Shown here one piece after another: positions 1 to 5,317 of a DNA stretch of 8,423 nt. Location of the stretch: positions 1-8,423 of the forward strand of contig CAUJFK010000245.1 in NCBI GenBank assembly GCA_963169175.1. The letters run 5' to 3'. How positions within the stretch are numbered: position 1 is the stretch's first letter; every line of letters starts with the position of its first letter. This DNA comes from Acidobacteriota bacterium. Its GTDB lineage: Bacteria; Acidobacteriota; Blastocatellia; Pyrinomonadales; Pyrinomonadaceae. Made by a program: the position numbers and the translations under genes. The notes beneath the pieces are model-generated. The model made no database searches. It saw only the letters and a list, made by a program, of their open reading frames with translations, and was not told the origin of the DNA.

Positions 1-506
1 ACCGTGCCATTGACCTTGTCGAACGGCACGCCTTGTTTACGGGCAATGGCGAGGTACAGGCAAAGCAAAGTGGAAGCGGTGGCATTGATCGTCATCGACG
101 TTGAGACCTGGTCCAGCGGAATGCCGTCGAATAGCGTCATCATGTCTTCGATGCTGTCAATCGCCACGCCAACCTTGCCGACCTCGCCGATCGCAAGTGG
201 ATCGTCCGAATCGAGCCCGATCTGTGTCGGCAAGTCGAAAGCGACACTCAGACCGGTCGTGCCCTGCGAAAGAAGATATTTGTAGCGGGCGTTAGATTCC
301 TGGGCAGTGGCAAAACCGGCGTATTGCCGCATTGTCCAGAATTTGCCCCGGTACATATTGGGCCGGACACCGCGAGTGTATGGAAATCGTCCAGGTTCGC
401 CGAGATCGGCGTCGTAATCTATTTCGGTAGTGTTGTCAGGATCGAAGTCGTTCGGAAGCTCGATCCGGGAAGATGTTGCGAAACTGTCGCGTCGCTGCGA
501 GGCCAT
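1..506 (-). CDS. Methylmalonyl-CoA mutase large (catalytic) subunit, N-terminal part; 3' end outside window
   Basis: Reading the minus strand from ATG at 506 gives 168 uninterrupted residues that run off the left edge. The product is the start of the TIM-barrel catalytic domain of adenosylcobalamin-dependent methylmalonyl-CoA mutase, which interconverts methylmalonyl-CoA and succinyl-CoA in the cytoplasm. Visible landmarks are YTRGVRPNMYRGKFWTMRQY (residues 43-62), AGFATAQESN (63-72), GLSVAFDLPTQIG (85-97), VAIDSIEDM (114-122) and IPLDQVSTSMTINA (129-142). Tyr62, in RQYAGF, matches the active-site tyrosine of methylmalonyl-CoA mutases; isobutyryl-CoA mutases carry Phe there. From family knowledge about two thirds of the subunit is missing, and the B12-binding domain cannot be judged. 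No Shine-Dalgarno site lies directly before the ATG. The frame stays open upstream to a stop at 570-572, so an earlier non-ATG start is possible. The gene is divergent from the 659 gene. Confidence 0.95.
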   Translation of the reverse strand, partial: MASQRRDSFATSSRIELPNDFDPDNTTEIDYDADLGEPGRFPYTRGVRPNMYRGKFWTMRQYAGFATAQESNARYKYLLSQGTTGLSVAFDLPTQIGLDSDDPLAIGEVGKVGVAIDSIEDMMTLFDGIPLDQVSTSMTINATASTLLCLYLAIARKQGVPFDKVNGT

Positions 507-515
507 AATAATTTG

Positions 516-551
516 TTGGAAAGGCGGTTTTGTCAGAAAACACGCCTCCAA
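516..551. promoter_or_regulatory. Imperfect palindrome in the mutase leader / divergent intergenic region
   Basis: On the plus strand TTGG (516-519), GGCG (523-526) and GTTTT (527-531) pair with AAAAC (537-541), CGCC (543-546) and CCAA (548-551). One further A-T pair, a single bulged A at 542 and the 5-nt loop GTCAG complete the structure. It ends 9 nt before the ATG at 506 on the minus strand. In mutase mRNA it would fold into a hairpin that contains the only purine-rich GGAGG (549-545). It could be a transcription-factor operator or an RNA leader structure. A TTGACT hexamer (557-552, minus) lies at its edge as a possible -35 box, with no good -10. The structure is seen directly; the function is inferred. 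Confidence 0.45.
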
Positions 552-642
552 AGTCAACCGCTGATCTGTTTAGAATACCACATCGTATCAATGAGATCTG
601 ACCGTTTCGGCACGTGTATTGCTTGTATATCCAGTAAATGAC

Positions 643-649
643 AAGGGGG
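643..649 (+). promoter_or_regulatory. Ribosome binding site AAGGGGG for the 659 gene
   Basis: AAGGGGG ends 9 nt before the ATG at 659. It is one of the few clear Shine-Dalgarno-like sites in the window and is the main evidence that the short 659 frame is translated. No convincing sigma-70 promoter was found in the 507-658 gap. TAGAAT (571-576) resembles a -10 box but has no matching -35. Confidence 0.5.
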
Positions 650-658
650 TAAATTTAG

Positions 659-865
659 ATGGAAGCAGACGAGACCACGAGATCCGCTATCAGATCACTT
701 GTAAACGCCATACAGATATCGGTCGATAACAGCCCTATCGTAAAAGGTGCGGTAGTAAATCTTCAGCACTTAGGCTATATTCCTAATTTCACCGTGCGCA
801 TGGACCTAGAGCTTTTGAGGCCGATCGCCGATGCGCTGACCTCAAACAAAGTTCGTATTGCGTAG
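659..865 (+). CDS. Small hypothetical protein, 68 aa
   Basis: I do not recognise this protein. It has 68 residues, no signal peptide, no membrane segment and no cysteines. The N-terminal part (about 1-30) is amphipathic and probably helical, followed by HLGYIPNFTVRMDLELL (37-53) and a final helical stretch (about 50-62). It could be a small cytoplasmic adaptor or regulator, but nothing in the sequence proves that. Support for it being real comes from the AAGGGGG ribosome site at good spacing, a terminator-like hairpin starting exactly at its stop codon, and its place at the head of the plus-strand cluster, divergent from the mutase. Its TAG stop is in the same frame as the next gene, 45 nt away. 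Confidence 0.6.
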   Translation: MEADETTRSAIRSLVNAIQISVDNSPIVKGAVVNLQHLGYIPNFTVRMDLELLRPIADALTSNKVRIA

Positions 866-893
866 CCGGGCAAATGTCCGGCAAAGTTTTCTT
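865..893 (+). terminator. Terminator-like hairpin between the 659 and 911 genes
   Basis: GCCGGG (865-870) and TCCGGC (877-882) form a six-pair GC-rich stem, with one G-T pair, around the loop CAAATG. AAAG and then TTTTCTT (887-893) follow. The stem begins at the last base of the 659 gene's stop codon. The shape fits a weak intrinsic terminator or attenuator that would lower expression of the 911 gene relative to the small upstream gene. The stem is short and the T run is interrupted, so efficiency is uncertain. Confidence 0.45.
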
Positions 894-910
894 ACGGTGC
901 CGGTCAGCCC

Positions 911-1582
911 TTGAATTATTACAATTACTACACCGAAATTGAGGATACGTTCGTCCGGCGGCGGGCAAAGCATTTGCTTCTATCGCCGCTTGACTGGGCA
1001 CTGATGGAAGTTTGGCAAGAGCGTGGGATACCGCTCCACGTCGCGCTCCGCGCTATTGAGAGCGTATTCGATGCATTCGATAAAAAGCCGACGACCCGAA
1101 CAATAAAGGGCCTGATGTTCTGCCGCGAAGAGGTCGAGGCGCAGTATGAAGAATGGCTTCGGTCGCAAGCGGGCAAGGCCGAAGATGCCGCCGAAGGAAC
1201 CGGCGATGAGCTTTCACCGGAGATCGTTTCATCTCACATTTCAAAACTGATCGAAGAGTTGAGGCATTTGAAATGCACGTCGCTAAGCGAGGACATTGAA
1301 CGGGCAGCGACACGTCTGGAAGAGCTTGGGCAGAATTTAGGCGAAGATTTCGAACATATCGACAAATCGCTGGCTGACATTGAACATTTTCTTGATAATG
1401 CAATGCTGACAAATTCCGATCCTGAGCATCTAAAGAGATCGGAGAAGCAGACCGCGGAACAACTCAGGCCGTACAAGGCGACGATGGAGAAGGACGCTTA
1501 CAAGAATACGTTCGACCTGATGCTTCTGAAACAGCTTCGTGAGGAGAACGGAATTCCGCGGCTGACCTTGTTTTATTTATGA
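911..1582 (+). CDS. Hypothetical helical cytoplasmic protein (begins MNYYNY), TTG start, 223 aa
   Basis: This is a 223-residue protein with no signal peptide or membrane helix. Residues 1-75 form a compact block, with LLLSPLDWALMEVW (22-35) and GIPLHVALRAIESVFDAF (39-56). I recall proteins with this N-terminus from acidobacterial genomes, always without a function. The pattern of a tryptophan-bearing helix, then GIP and an alanine-rich helix resembles the DnaD/DnaB-type replication-protein fold (DnaD_2), but this is only a resemblance by eye. Residues about 75-195 are charged and strongly helical, probably coiled coil (EELRHLKC, ATRLEELGQNL, DKSLADIEHFL). TTG at 911 is chosen because the MNYYNY start fits the family as I recall it; there is no Shine-Dalgarno site. 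The next ATG in frame, at 1001, would cut into the conserved block. The stop overlaps the next gene's start (ATGA). Confidence 0.75.
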   Translation: MNYYNYYTEIEDTFVRRRAKHLLLSPLDWALMEVWQERGIPLHVALRAIESVFDAFDKKPTTRTIKGLMFCREEVEAQYEEWLRSQAGKAEDAAEGTGDELSPEIVSSHISKLIEELRHLKCTSLSEDIERAATRLEELGQNLGEDFEHIDKSLADIEHFLDNAMLTNSDPEHLKRSEKQTAEQLRPYKATMEKDAYKNTFDLMLLKQLREENGIPRLTLFYL

Positions 1583-2307
1583 AGAGTTTCCTCGCGATCG
1601 CGTTCATCGCCGCCGCCGTCGCCGGGGCGTTTGCGCAGACAAAAGCATCAACGCCTGCGAAACGCGGACGGGCAAAACCGGCTGTTGACCGGCCGGCCAC
1701 AACCTCGATCCCTGAGGCTGTTCCGGTTAAGAAGGGAACAGTCGCGACCGAACTTGTCGGCCGTACATACGCGAATAAAGAGTTTGGGTTTGAGGTTACC
1801 TTCCCGACAACGTGGCTTATTCCCGGCGATGAATTTGAAAGCGAAATGAAGAAGGCCGGCTTTGACCTCAGCCTAAGCCCGCCCGCCAATGTCGGTGAGG
1901 TGGACCGCATTCGAATGAACAGGGCACTGCAGAAGATCAAAATACTTGTTACGGCCTATCGTTCGATGCCCGGGTCGGAGGAAAATGCGATCGTCCGCAT
2001 TTCGACGGAAAACCTCAGCGCCAACCCGCAGATCAAGGATGCCGTGGATTATTTCGATGCTATGCAGTCACAGTTCGCTTCGATGAAATTGCCATCGGAT
2101 TTTAGTTACTCCGCGACCGGTGCTGAGAAGCTTGGAAAACATCAATTCGCGTACATTGACACCACAAATAGCGAAGGGAAAAAGCGCCTCTACGCTACAG
2201 TCCGCAAAGGCCACGCGATCTTATTCTCGATCTCATATACAAAGGAAGAAGACTTGCAGGCCTTGCGGCAGGTCCTGTCTGAAGGGAATTTTGCGTTCGC
2301 ACGCTAA
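1579..2307 (+). CDS. Secreted PsbP/Mog1-like hypothetical protein, 242 aa
   Basis: The N-terminus is a classical Sec signal peptide: MK, a hydrophobic run (4-16), then AFA before Gln20 as the likely signal peptidase I site. It has no lipobox cysteine, so the mature protein should be soluble in the periplasm or outside the cell. A low-complexity linker rich in Lys, Ala, Pro and Thr (21-58) precedes a domain starting YANKEFGFEVTFPTTW (64-79), the usual opening strand of PsbP/Mog1/DUF1795-type domains. The domain continues to a typical ending (KKRLYATVRKGHAILFSISY, 201-220). Such domains are found in many secreted proteins whose roles remain unclear. The ATG overlaps the stop of the 911 gene and has no Shine-Dalgarno site of its own, which points to translational coupling. 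A transposed fold assignment is possible; the secretion call is firm. Confidence 0.85.
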   Translation: MKSFLAIAFIAAAVAGAFAQTKASTPAKRGRAKPAVDRPATTSIPEAVPVKKGTVATELVGRTYANKEFGFEVTFPTTWLIPGDEFESEMKKAGFDLSLSPPANVGEVDRIRMNRALQKIKILVTAYRSMPGSEENAIVRISTENLSANPQIKDAVDYFDAMQSQFASMKLPSDFSYSATGAEKLGKHQFAYIDTTNSEGKKRLYATVRKGHAILFSISYTKEEDLQALRQVLSEGNFAFAR

Positions 2308-2343
2308 CCCGTCACCGTTCCACACTCATTGGCCCAGATCAAA

Positions 2344-3597
2344 ATGTCCACAACATCAGACCTAACAGAACGTACCATCGGGATAAACCCGGCCTACAAA
2401 CCCGGTGACCGGCTTGAAGTTTCGATAGAAAAGATCGTCCCGCGCGGGCTTGGGCTGGCCTTTGCGGAAGGCCTGACCGTTTTTGTTCCGCTTTCGGCCC
2501 CGGGCGACAGGCTTGAGGTGCGGCTTGAACAGGTGAAGGGGCGAACGGCGTTTGCGGAGATCGAGACCGTGATCGAGCCTTCGCCCGAACGCTGTACTCC
2601 GCCGTGCAAATATTTCGGCACCTGCGGCGGATGCGATCTTCAGCAGCTCCCGTATGATGGGCAGCTTGCGGCAAAGGTTGAGATCATCCAAGATTCGCTG
2701 CATCGCATTGGCAAGATCGAAATGGAGCATATCCAGATCGTCCCGAGCCCGAACCCGCTTCAGTATAGGACGAGGGCACTTTGGCACGTGGATACGCGTG
2801 CCGGGAAGATGGGCTATTACAAGCGCAACTCGCATGATGTGGTCGATATCGATCATTGCCCGATCCTTGATCCCGCTCTCGATGCAACGCTTCAGAGGTT
2901 CAGGTCGGAACTTGACGCCGGCCGGTTTTGGGAAGAAAAGGCAAAGGTCGAGGCGGCGGTTGGAAGCGACGGCCGGGTGTCGATAAATGCTCCTGATCTG
3001 CCCGAAGCGGTCGAAGAAATTGCGGTCAACGCCGCGGGTGAACGCTACCGGTTCGACGCGAGAAGCTTTTTTCAGGGTAACCTGTCGATGGTCGAAGCGC
3101 TGATAGAAGCGGCAACAGGCGGTGCATCCGGGACACACGCCCTCGATCTGTACTGCGGCGTCGGGTTGTTTTCGCTTCCCCTGGCACGACGGTTTGCGCA
3201 CGTGATCGGCGTGGAGGCAAATGAACAGGCGGCAAAGTTTGCCGAGCGAAATGCTGCAGATGCGGGGTCGTCAAACTTGAGATTCTTTTCCGAAGGAGTT
3301 AGCAAATTCCTGTTCAGCCGTGAGCTTGGCGAAACAGACTTTGTGCTTCTCGATCCGCCACGGGCCGGAACCGAGAAGAACGTGATCCAGAGGATTGTCA
3401 AGCTTCAGCCGAAGAATGTATCGTATGTTTCCTGCGACCCGTCGATCCTTGCGCGCGATTTACGGCGATTTTTGGATGGCGGATATCGTATCGAAACACT
3501 GACGGCGCTCGACCTGTTCCCGCAGACACATCATATTGAAACAGTCGCAAGGCTTAGCTTTGAAAGTGTTTCGGCACCACAAAGAGTACGAAGATGA
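2344..3597 (+). CDS. rlmD: 23S rRNA (uracil-5)-methyltransferase, RlmD/TrmA family with Fe-S cluster
   Basis: This is an S-adenosylmethionine-dependent enzyme that methylates C5 of a uridine in RNA; in the RlmD subfamily the target is U1939 of 23S rRNA. From ATG at 2344 the 417 residues show a TRAM RNA-binding domain (about 18-78). The iron-sulfur cysteines are in CKYFGTCGGC (Cys88, Cys94, Cys97), with Cys172 in HCPIL as the fourth ligand. The methyltransferase fold follows: FFQGN (Gln244), SAM motif ALDLYCGVGLFSLPLA (266-281), DPPRAG (337-342), nucleophile Cys364 in SYVSCDPS and Glu399 in HHIETVARL. All key residues are present. Assignment to RlmD rather than RlmC or an orphan paralogue is less certain. 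A TTG at 2329 would add five residues; neither start has a Shine-Dalgarno site. The last six residues (PQRVRR) and the stop codon come from a dispersed repeat. Confidence 0.93.
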   Translation: MSTTSDLTERTIGINPAYKPGDRLEVSIEKIVPRGLGLAFAEGLTVFVPLSAPGDRLEVRLEQVKGRTAFAEIETVIEPSPERCTPPCKYFGTCGGCDLQQLPYDGQLAAKVEIIQDSLHRIGKIEMEHIQIVPSPNPLQYRTRALWHVDTRAGKMGYYKRNSHDVVDIDHCPILDPALDATLQRFRSELDAGRFWEEKAKVEAAVGSDGRVSINAPDLPEAVEEIAVNAAGERYRFDARSFFQGNLSMVEALIEAATGGASGTHALDLYCGVGLFSLPLARRFAHVIGVEANEQAAKFAERNAADAGSSNLRFFSEGVSKFLFSRELGETDFVLLDPPRAGTEKNVIQRIVKLQPKNVSYVSCDPSILARDLRRFLDGGYRIETLTALDLFPQTHHIETVARLSFESVSAPQRVRR

Positions 3598-3619
3598 GGA
3601 CGCAAAGGCCACGAAGGAG
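3577..3619 (+). repeat. Dispersed CACAAAG-type repeat, copy 1
   Basis: The 39 bases at 3578-3616 are built from related units (CACAAAG, ACGAAG, GACGCAAAG, CACGAAG). They match the reverse complement of 5162-5200 at 32 of 39 positions by hand alignment. The copy begins inside the 3' end of the methyltransferase gene and contains its TGA (3595-3597). Its right end supplies an AAGGAG (3614-3619). Similar sequences are scattered between genes in acidobacterial and other soil-bacterial genomes, from general recollection. No open reading frame or transposase is associated. Confidence 0.75.
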
Positions 3620-3731
3620 TTGAAAATGAGCTGTGGCAACTTAATACGTTTTCGCCGCATTCGGTCCCTTGCGACGGTTTGTGCCAAACTTTTCCAGCTG
3701 TTCGGACGTTATCCTATTGAAGAAGCTTCGT

Positions 3732-3761
3732 TTGAGAAAACAGATCAGGGTGAACTAGAAT
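3732..3761 (+). promoter_or_regulatory. Sigma-70-like promoter of the M48 gene, probably leaderless
   Basis: TTGAGA (3732-3737) and TAGAAT (3756-3761) each match the sigma-70 consensus at five of six positions and are 18 nt apart. The -10 box ends 6 nt before the ATG at 3768, so transcription would start at or next to the A of the start codon. No Shine-Dalgarno site lies at normal spacing; AGGG (3747-3750) is too far away. This is the classic arrangement of a leaderless mRNA. The rest of the 3598-3767 gap holds only the end of the repeat and a doubtful short frame. Confidence 0.5.
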
Positions 3762-3767
3762 CGAATT

Positions 3768-4754
3768 ATGCCAAAGAAGAAGGATGAGGAAAGCGGTTCG
3801 GCGGAGGTAGCGAAAAGCCATTTTGTCCGGTGCCGTTATTGCGGGCAGAAGAACTCTGTAAAGGCCGATTACCAGAATGGCTCGGCCAATTGCGGCCGGT
3901 GCAAACTGCCGTTGTCGAATGAGCCGCACAAGAAGTTTGCTGACCTGGGCAAGCATGAATATGTGCATCCGCTTGACAGCCGCGCCCTGGCCGCGCTGAA
4001 GGCGATCCCGGGCATAGACAGTGCGTTGAAAAAGCTGCTTGAGGTGACCGGCGAATCGGCCATTCGCGTGCTTTTCCTTGCTAGTTCGGTCAAAGTGACG
4101 CCAAAGCAGTGTCCCGACCTGCACGCAAAGCTCCAGATCGCCTGTACCACACTGGGCGTCGATATGCCGGATATGTTCATCCAGCAAAATCCGCTGGTGA
4201 ACGCATTTACTGGAGGCGTCGAGAGGCCCGTGATAGTGCTGCATTCCGCACTCCTTGAACGTCTCAGCGAGGAAGAGACACTGGCGGTTATTGCTCACGA
4301 GGTCGGCCACATTCATGCCGAGCACGTTCTTTATCTTACGGCCGCCCGTCTGATGGAAGCGCTCGCCAACGCTTCGGCGGCGAAGCTGATCCCGGGATCG
4401 GAGATAATCAAGTTCATTCTGGCGGCGGGCATCAACAGCGCTCTGCTTGCGTGGGCCCGACGAGCGGAGTTGTCATGCGATCGCGCGGCATTGCTGGTCG
4501 TGCAGGACCCGCACGTGATCGGGCGGACGATGATGAAACTTGCAGGCGGGACCTTTGCTTCGAAGATCGATTACGATCAGTTCCTTGAACAGGGCCGCGA
4601 ATTCCAGAAGAATTACGAAGAAAAGGCGCTCGATAAATTCTGGGCCAACATTATAAATGCCGGCCTTTCTCACCCGTTTCCGATATGGCGTGTATCTGAG
4701 ATCCTTGAATGGGTCGAAAGCGGGCAATATGCCGAATTGATGAAAAAGAAGTGA
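3768..4754 (+). CDS. M48-family zinc metallopeptidase with N-terminal zinc ribbon, 328 aa
   Basis: This is a predicted zinc endopeptidase. The HEVGH motif (177-181) supplies two zinc-binding histidines and the catalytic glutamate. AELSCDRAAL (233-242) carries the third ligand, Glu234, in the ExxxD pattern typical of M48 (HtpX/YugP-like) enzymes. GVERPVIVLHSALLERLSEEE (150-170) is the usual strand and helix before the active site. The N-terminus adds a four-cysteine ribbon: CRYC (22-25) and CGRC (42-45). There is no signal peptide. Only one moderately hydrophobic stretch (about 212-230) might sit at a membrane, so unlike HtpX the enzyme is probably cytoplasmic or membrane-associated. The substrate is unknown; protein quality control is the usual role of relatives. 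The ATG at 3768 follows a -10 box directly. The gene ends 37 nt before cutA, so the two are probably co-transcribed. Confidence 0.88.
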   Translation: MPKKKDEESGSAEVAKSHFVRCRYCGQKNSVKADYQNGSANCGRCKLPLSNEPHKKFADLGKHEYVHPLDSRALAALKAIPGIDSALKKLLEVTGESAIRVLFLASSVKVTPKQCPDLHAKLQIACTTLGVDMPDMFIQQNPLVNAFTGGVERPVIVLHSALLERLSEEETLAVIAHEVGHIHAEHVLYLTAARLMEALANASAAKLIPGSEIIKFILAAGINSALLAWARRAELSCDRAALLVVQDPHVIGRTMMKLAGGTFASKIDYDQFLEQGREFQKNYEEKALDKFWANIINAGLSHPFPIWRVSEILEWVESGQYAELMKKK

Positions 4755-4791
4755 TGCAGGCTGTAGAAATTCCTCAACGGGCGAGGCGGTT

Positions 4792-5103
4792 ATGATAATA
4801 ATCCTCACCACAGTCCCCGACCGTGCGTTGGCAAACACACTTGCCAGCAAGTTGGTCGAGGAGCGTTTGGCGGCGTGCGTACAGATCCTTCCGCAAATGA
4901 CGTCAGTGTACTATTGGGACGGCGAGGTCCAACGGGACGAAGAGCATCTCTTGTTGATAAAGACGCAAGAGGACAAGTACACCGAGATCGAGGATTTCAT
5001 CAAGCAGAATCATACATACGACGCGCCTGAGATCGTTTCGCTCAGGACGGTACGCGTGTCGGATGACTATCGCACCTGGCTAGAGGGCTATTTGAACGGC
5101 TGA
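4792..5103 (+). CDS. cutA: Divalent-cation tolerance protein CutA
   Basis: At 103 residues this is a full-length CutA1, the small trimeric ferredoxin-like protein linked to copper and other divalent-metal tolerance. Its precise biochemical role is still debated. Family landmarks are the opening strand (IIILTTVPD, 2-10), EERLAACVQI (23-32), SVYYWDGEVQRDEE (38-51), LLLIKTQ (53-59), HTYDAPEIVSL (74-84) and the closing YRTWLEGYL (93-101). GGCGAGGCGG just upstream of the ATG is a plausible but imperfect ribosome site. The 37-nt distance from the M48 gene and the lack of a separate promoter suggest read-through expression. The gene converges with the LOG-family gene on the other strand. Confidence 0.95.
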   Translation: MIIILTTVPDRALANTLASKLVEERLAACVQILPQMTSVYYWDGEVQRDEEHLLLIKTQEDKYTEIEDFIKQNHTYDAPEIVSLRTVRVSDDYRTWLEGYLNG

Positions 5104-5161
5104 TAAAAGACCCGGGACCGTAACGGATACTTTGCAAGTAATTTCTTGCCGATCTCTTCTT

Positions 5162-5238
5162 CTTTGTGCTCTTTGCGTCTTCAACTTCGTGATCTTTGTG
5201 CTAAAACAAACCGTAAACACAAAGGCCGCAAAGAGCAC
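5162..5238. repeat. Dispersed CACAAAG-type repeat, copy 2, folded as a long palindrome
   Basis: Positions 5162-5200 hold the 39-bp repeat in reverse orientation to the copy at 3578. A partial forward copy (5218-5238) follows. Together they form a perfect 12-bp inverted repeat, GTGCTCTTTGCG (5166-5177) with CGCAAAGAGCAC (5227-5238). A nested 7-bp pair, CTTTGTG (5194-5200) with CACAAAG (5218-5224), lies inside it. The palindrome sits between the convergent cutA and LOG genes and could act as a two-way transcription end, although neither side has a proper T run. The rest of this 214-bp gap (5104-5317) shows only a small hairpin, CAGGAT-CTGAC-ATCCTG, at 5274-5290. Confidence 0.75.
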
Positions 5239-5317
5239 TTACGATCCAATTGTTACACGCCGCCAGCAATGCGCAGGATCTGACATCCTGACAATGATGG
5301 ATCGGACCTGCCTGCCG

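Noticed and set aside
324..641. 105-residue plus-strand frame
   Set aside because: Its first part is antisense to the clear methylmalonyl-CoA mutase coding sequence and the rest crosses the palindrome; no ribosome site and no protein-like composition.
1464..1940. 158-residue minus-strand frame
   Set aside because: Antisense to the end of the 911 gene and the signal-peptide gene; a shadow of codon bias.
2362..3201. 279-residue minus-strand frame
   Set aside because: Lies wholly opposite the RNA methyltransferase, whose motifs are complete; composition (Arg/Cys/His-rich) is typical of an antisense shadow.
3714..4325. 203-residue minus-strand frame
   Set aside because: Antisense to the M48 peptidase including its HEVGH motif; no ribosome site.
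5274..5290. Small hairpin CAGGAT-CTGAC-ATCCTG as a terminator
   Set aside because: Only six base pairs and no T run on either side.
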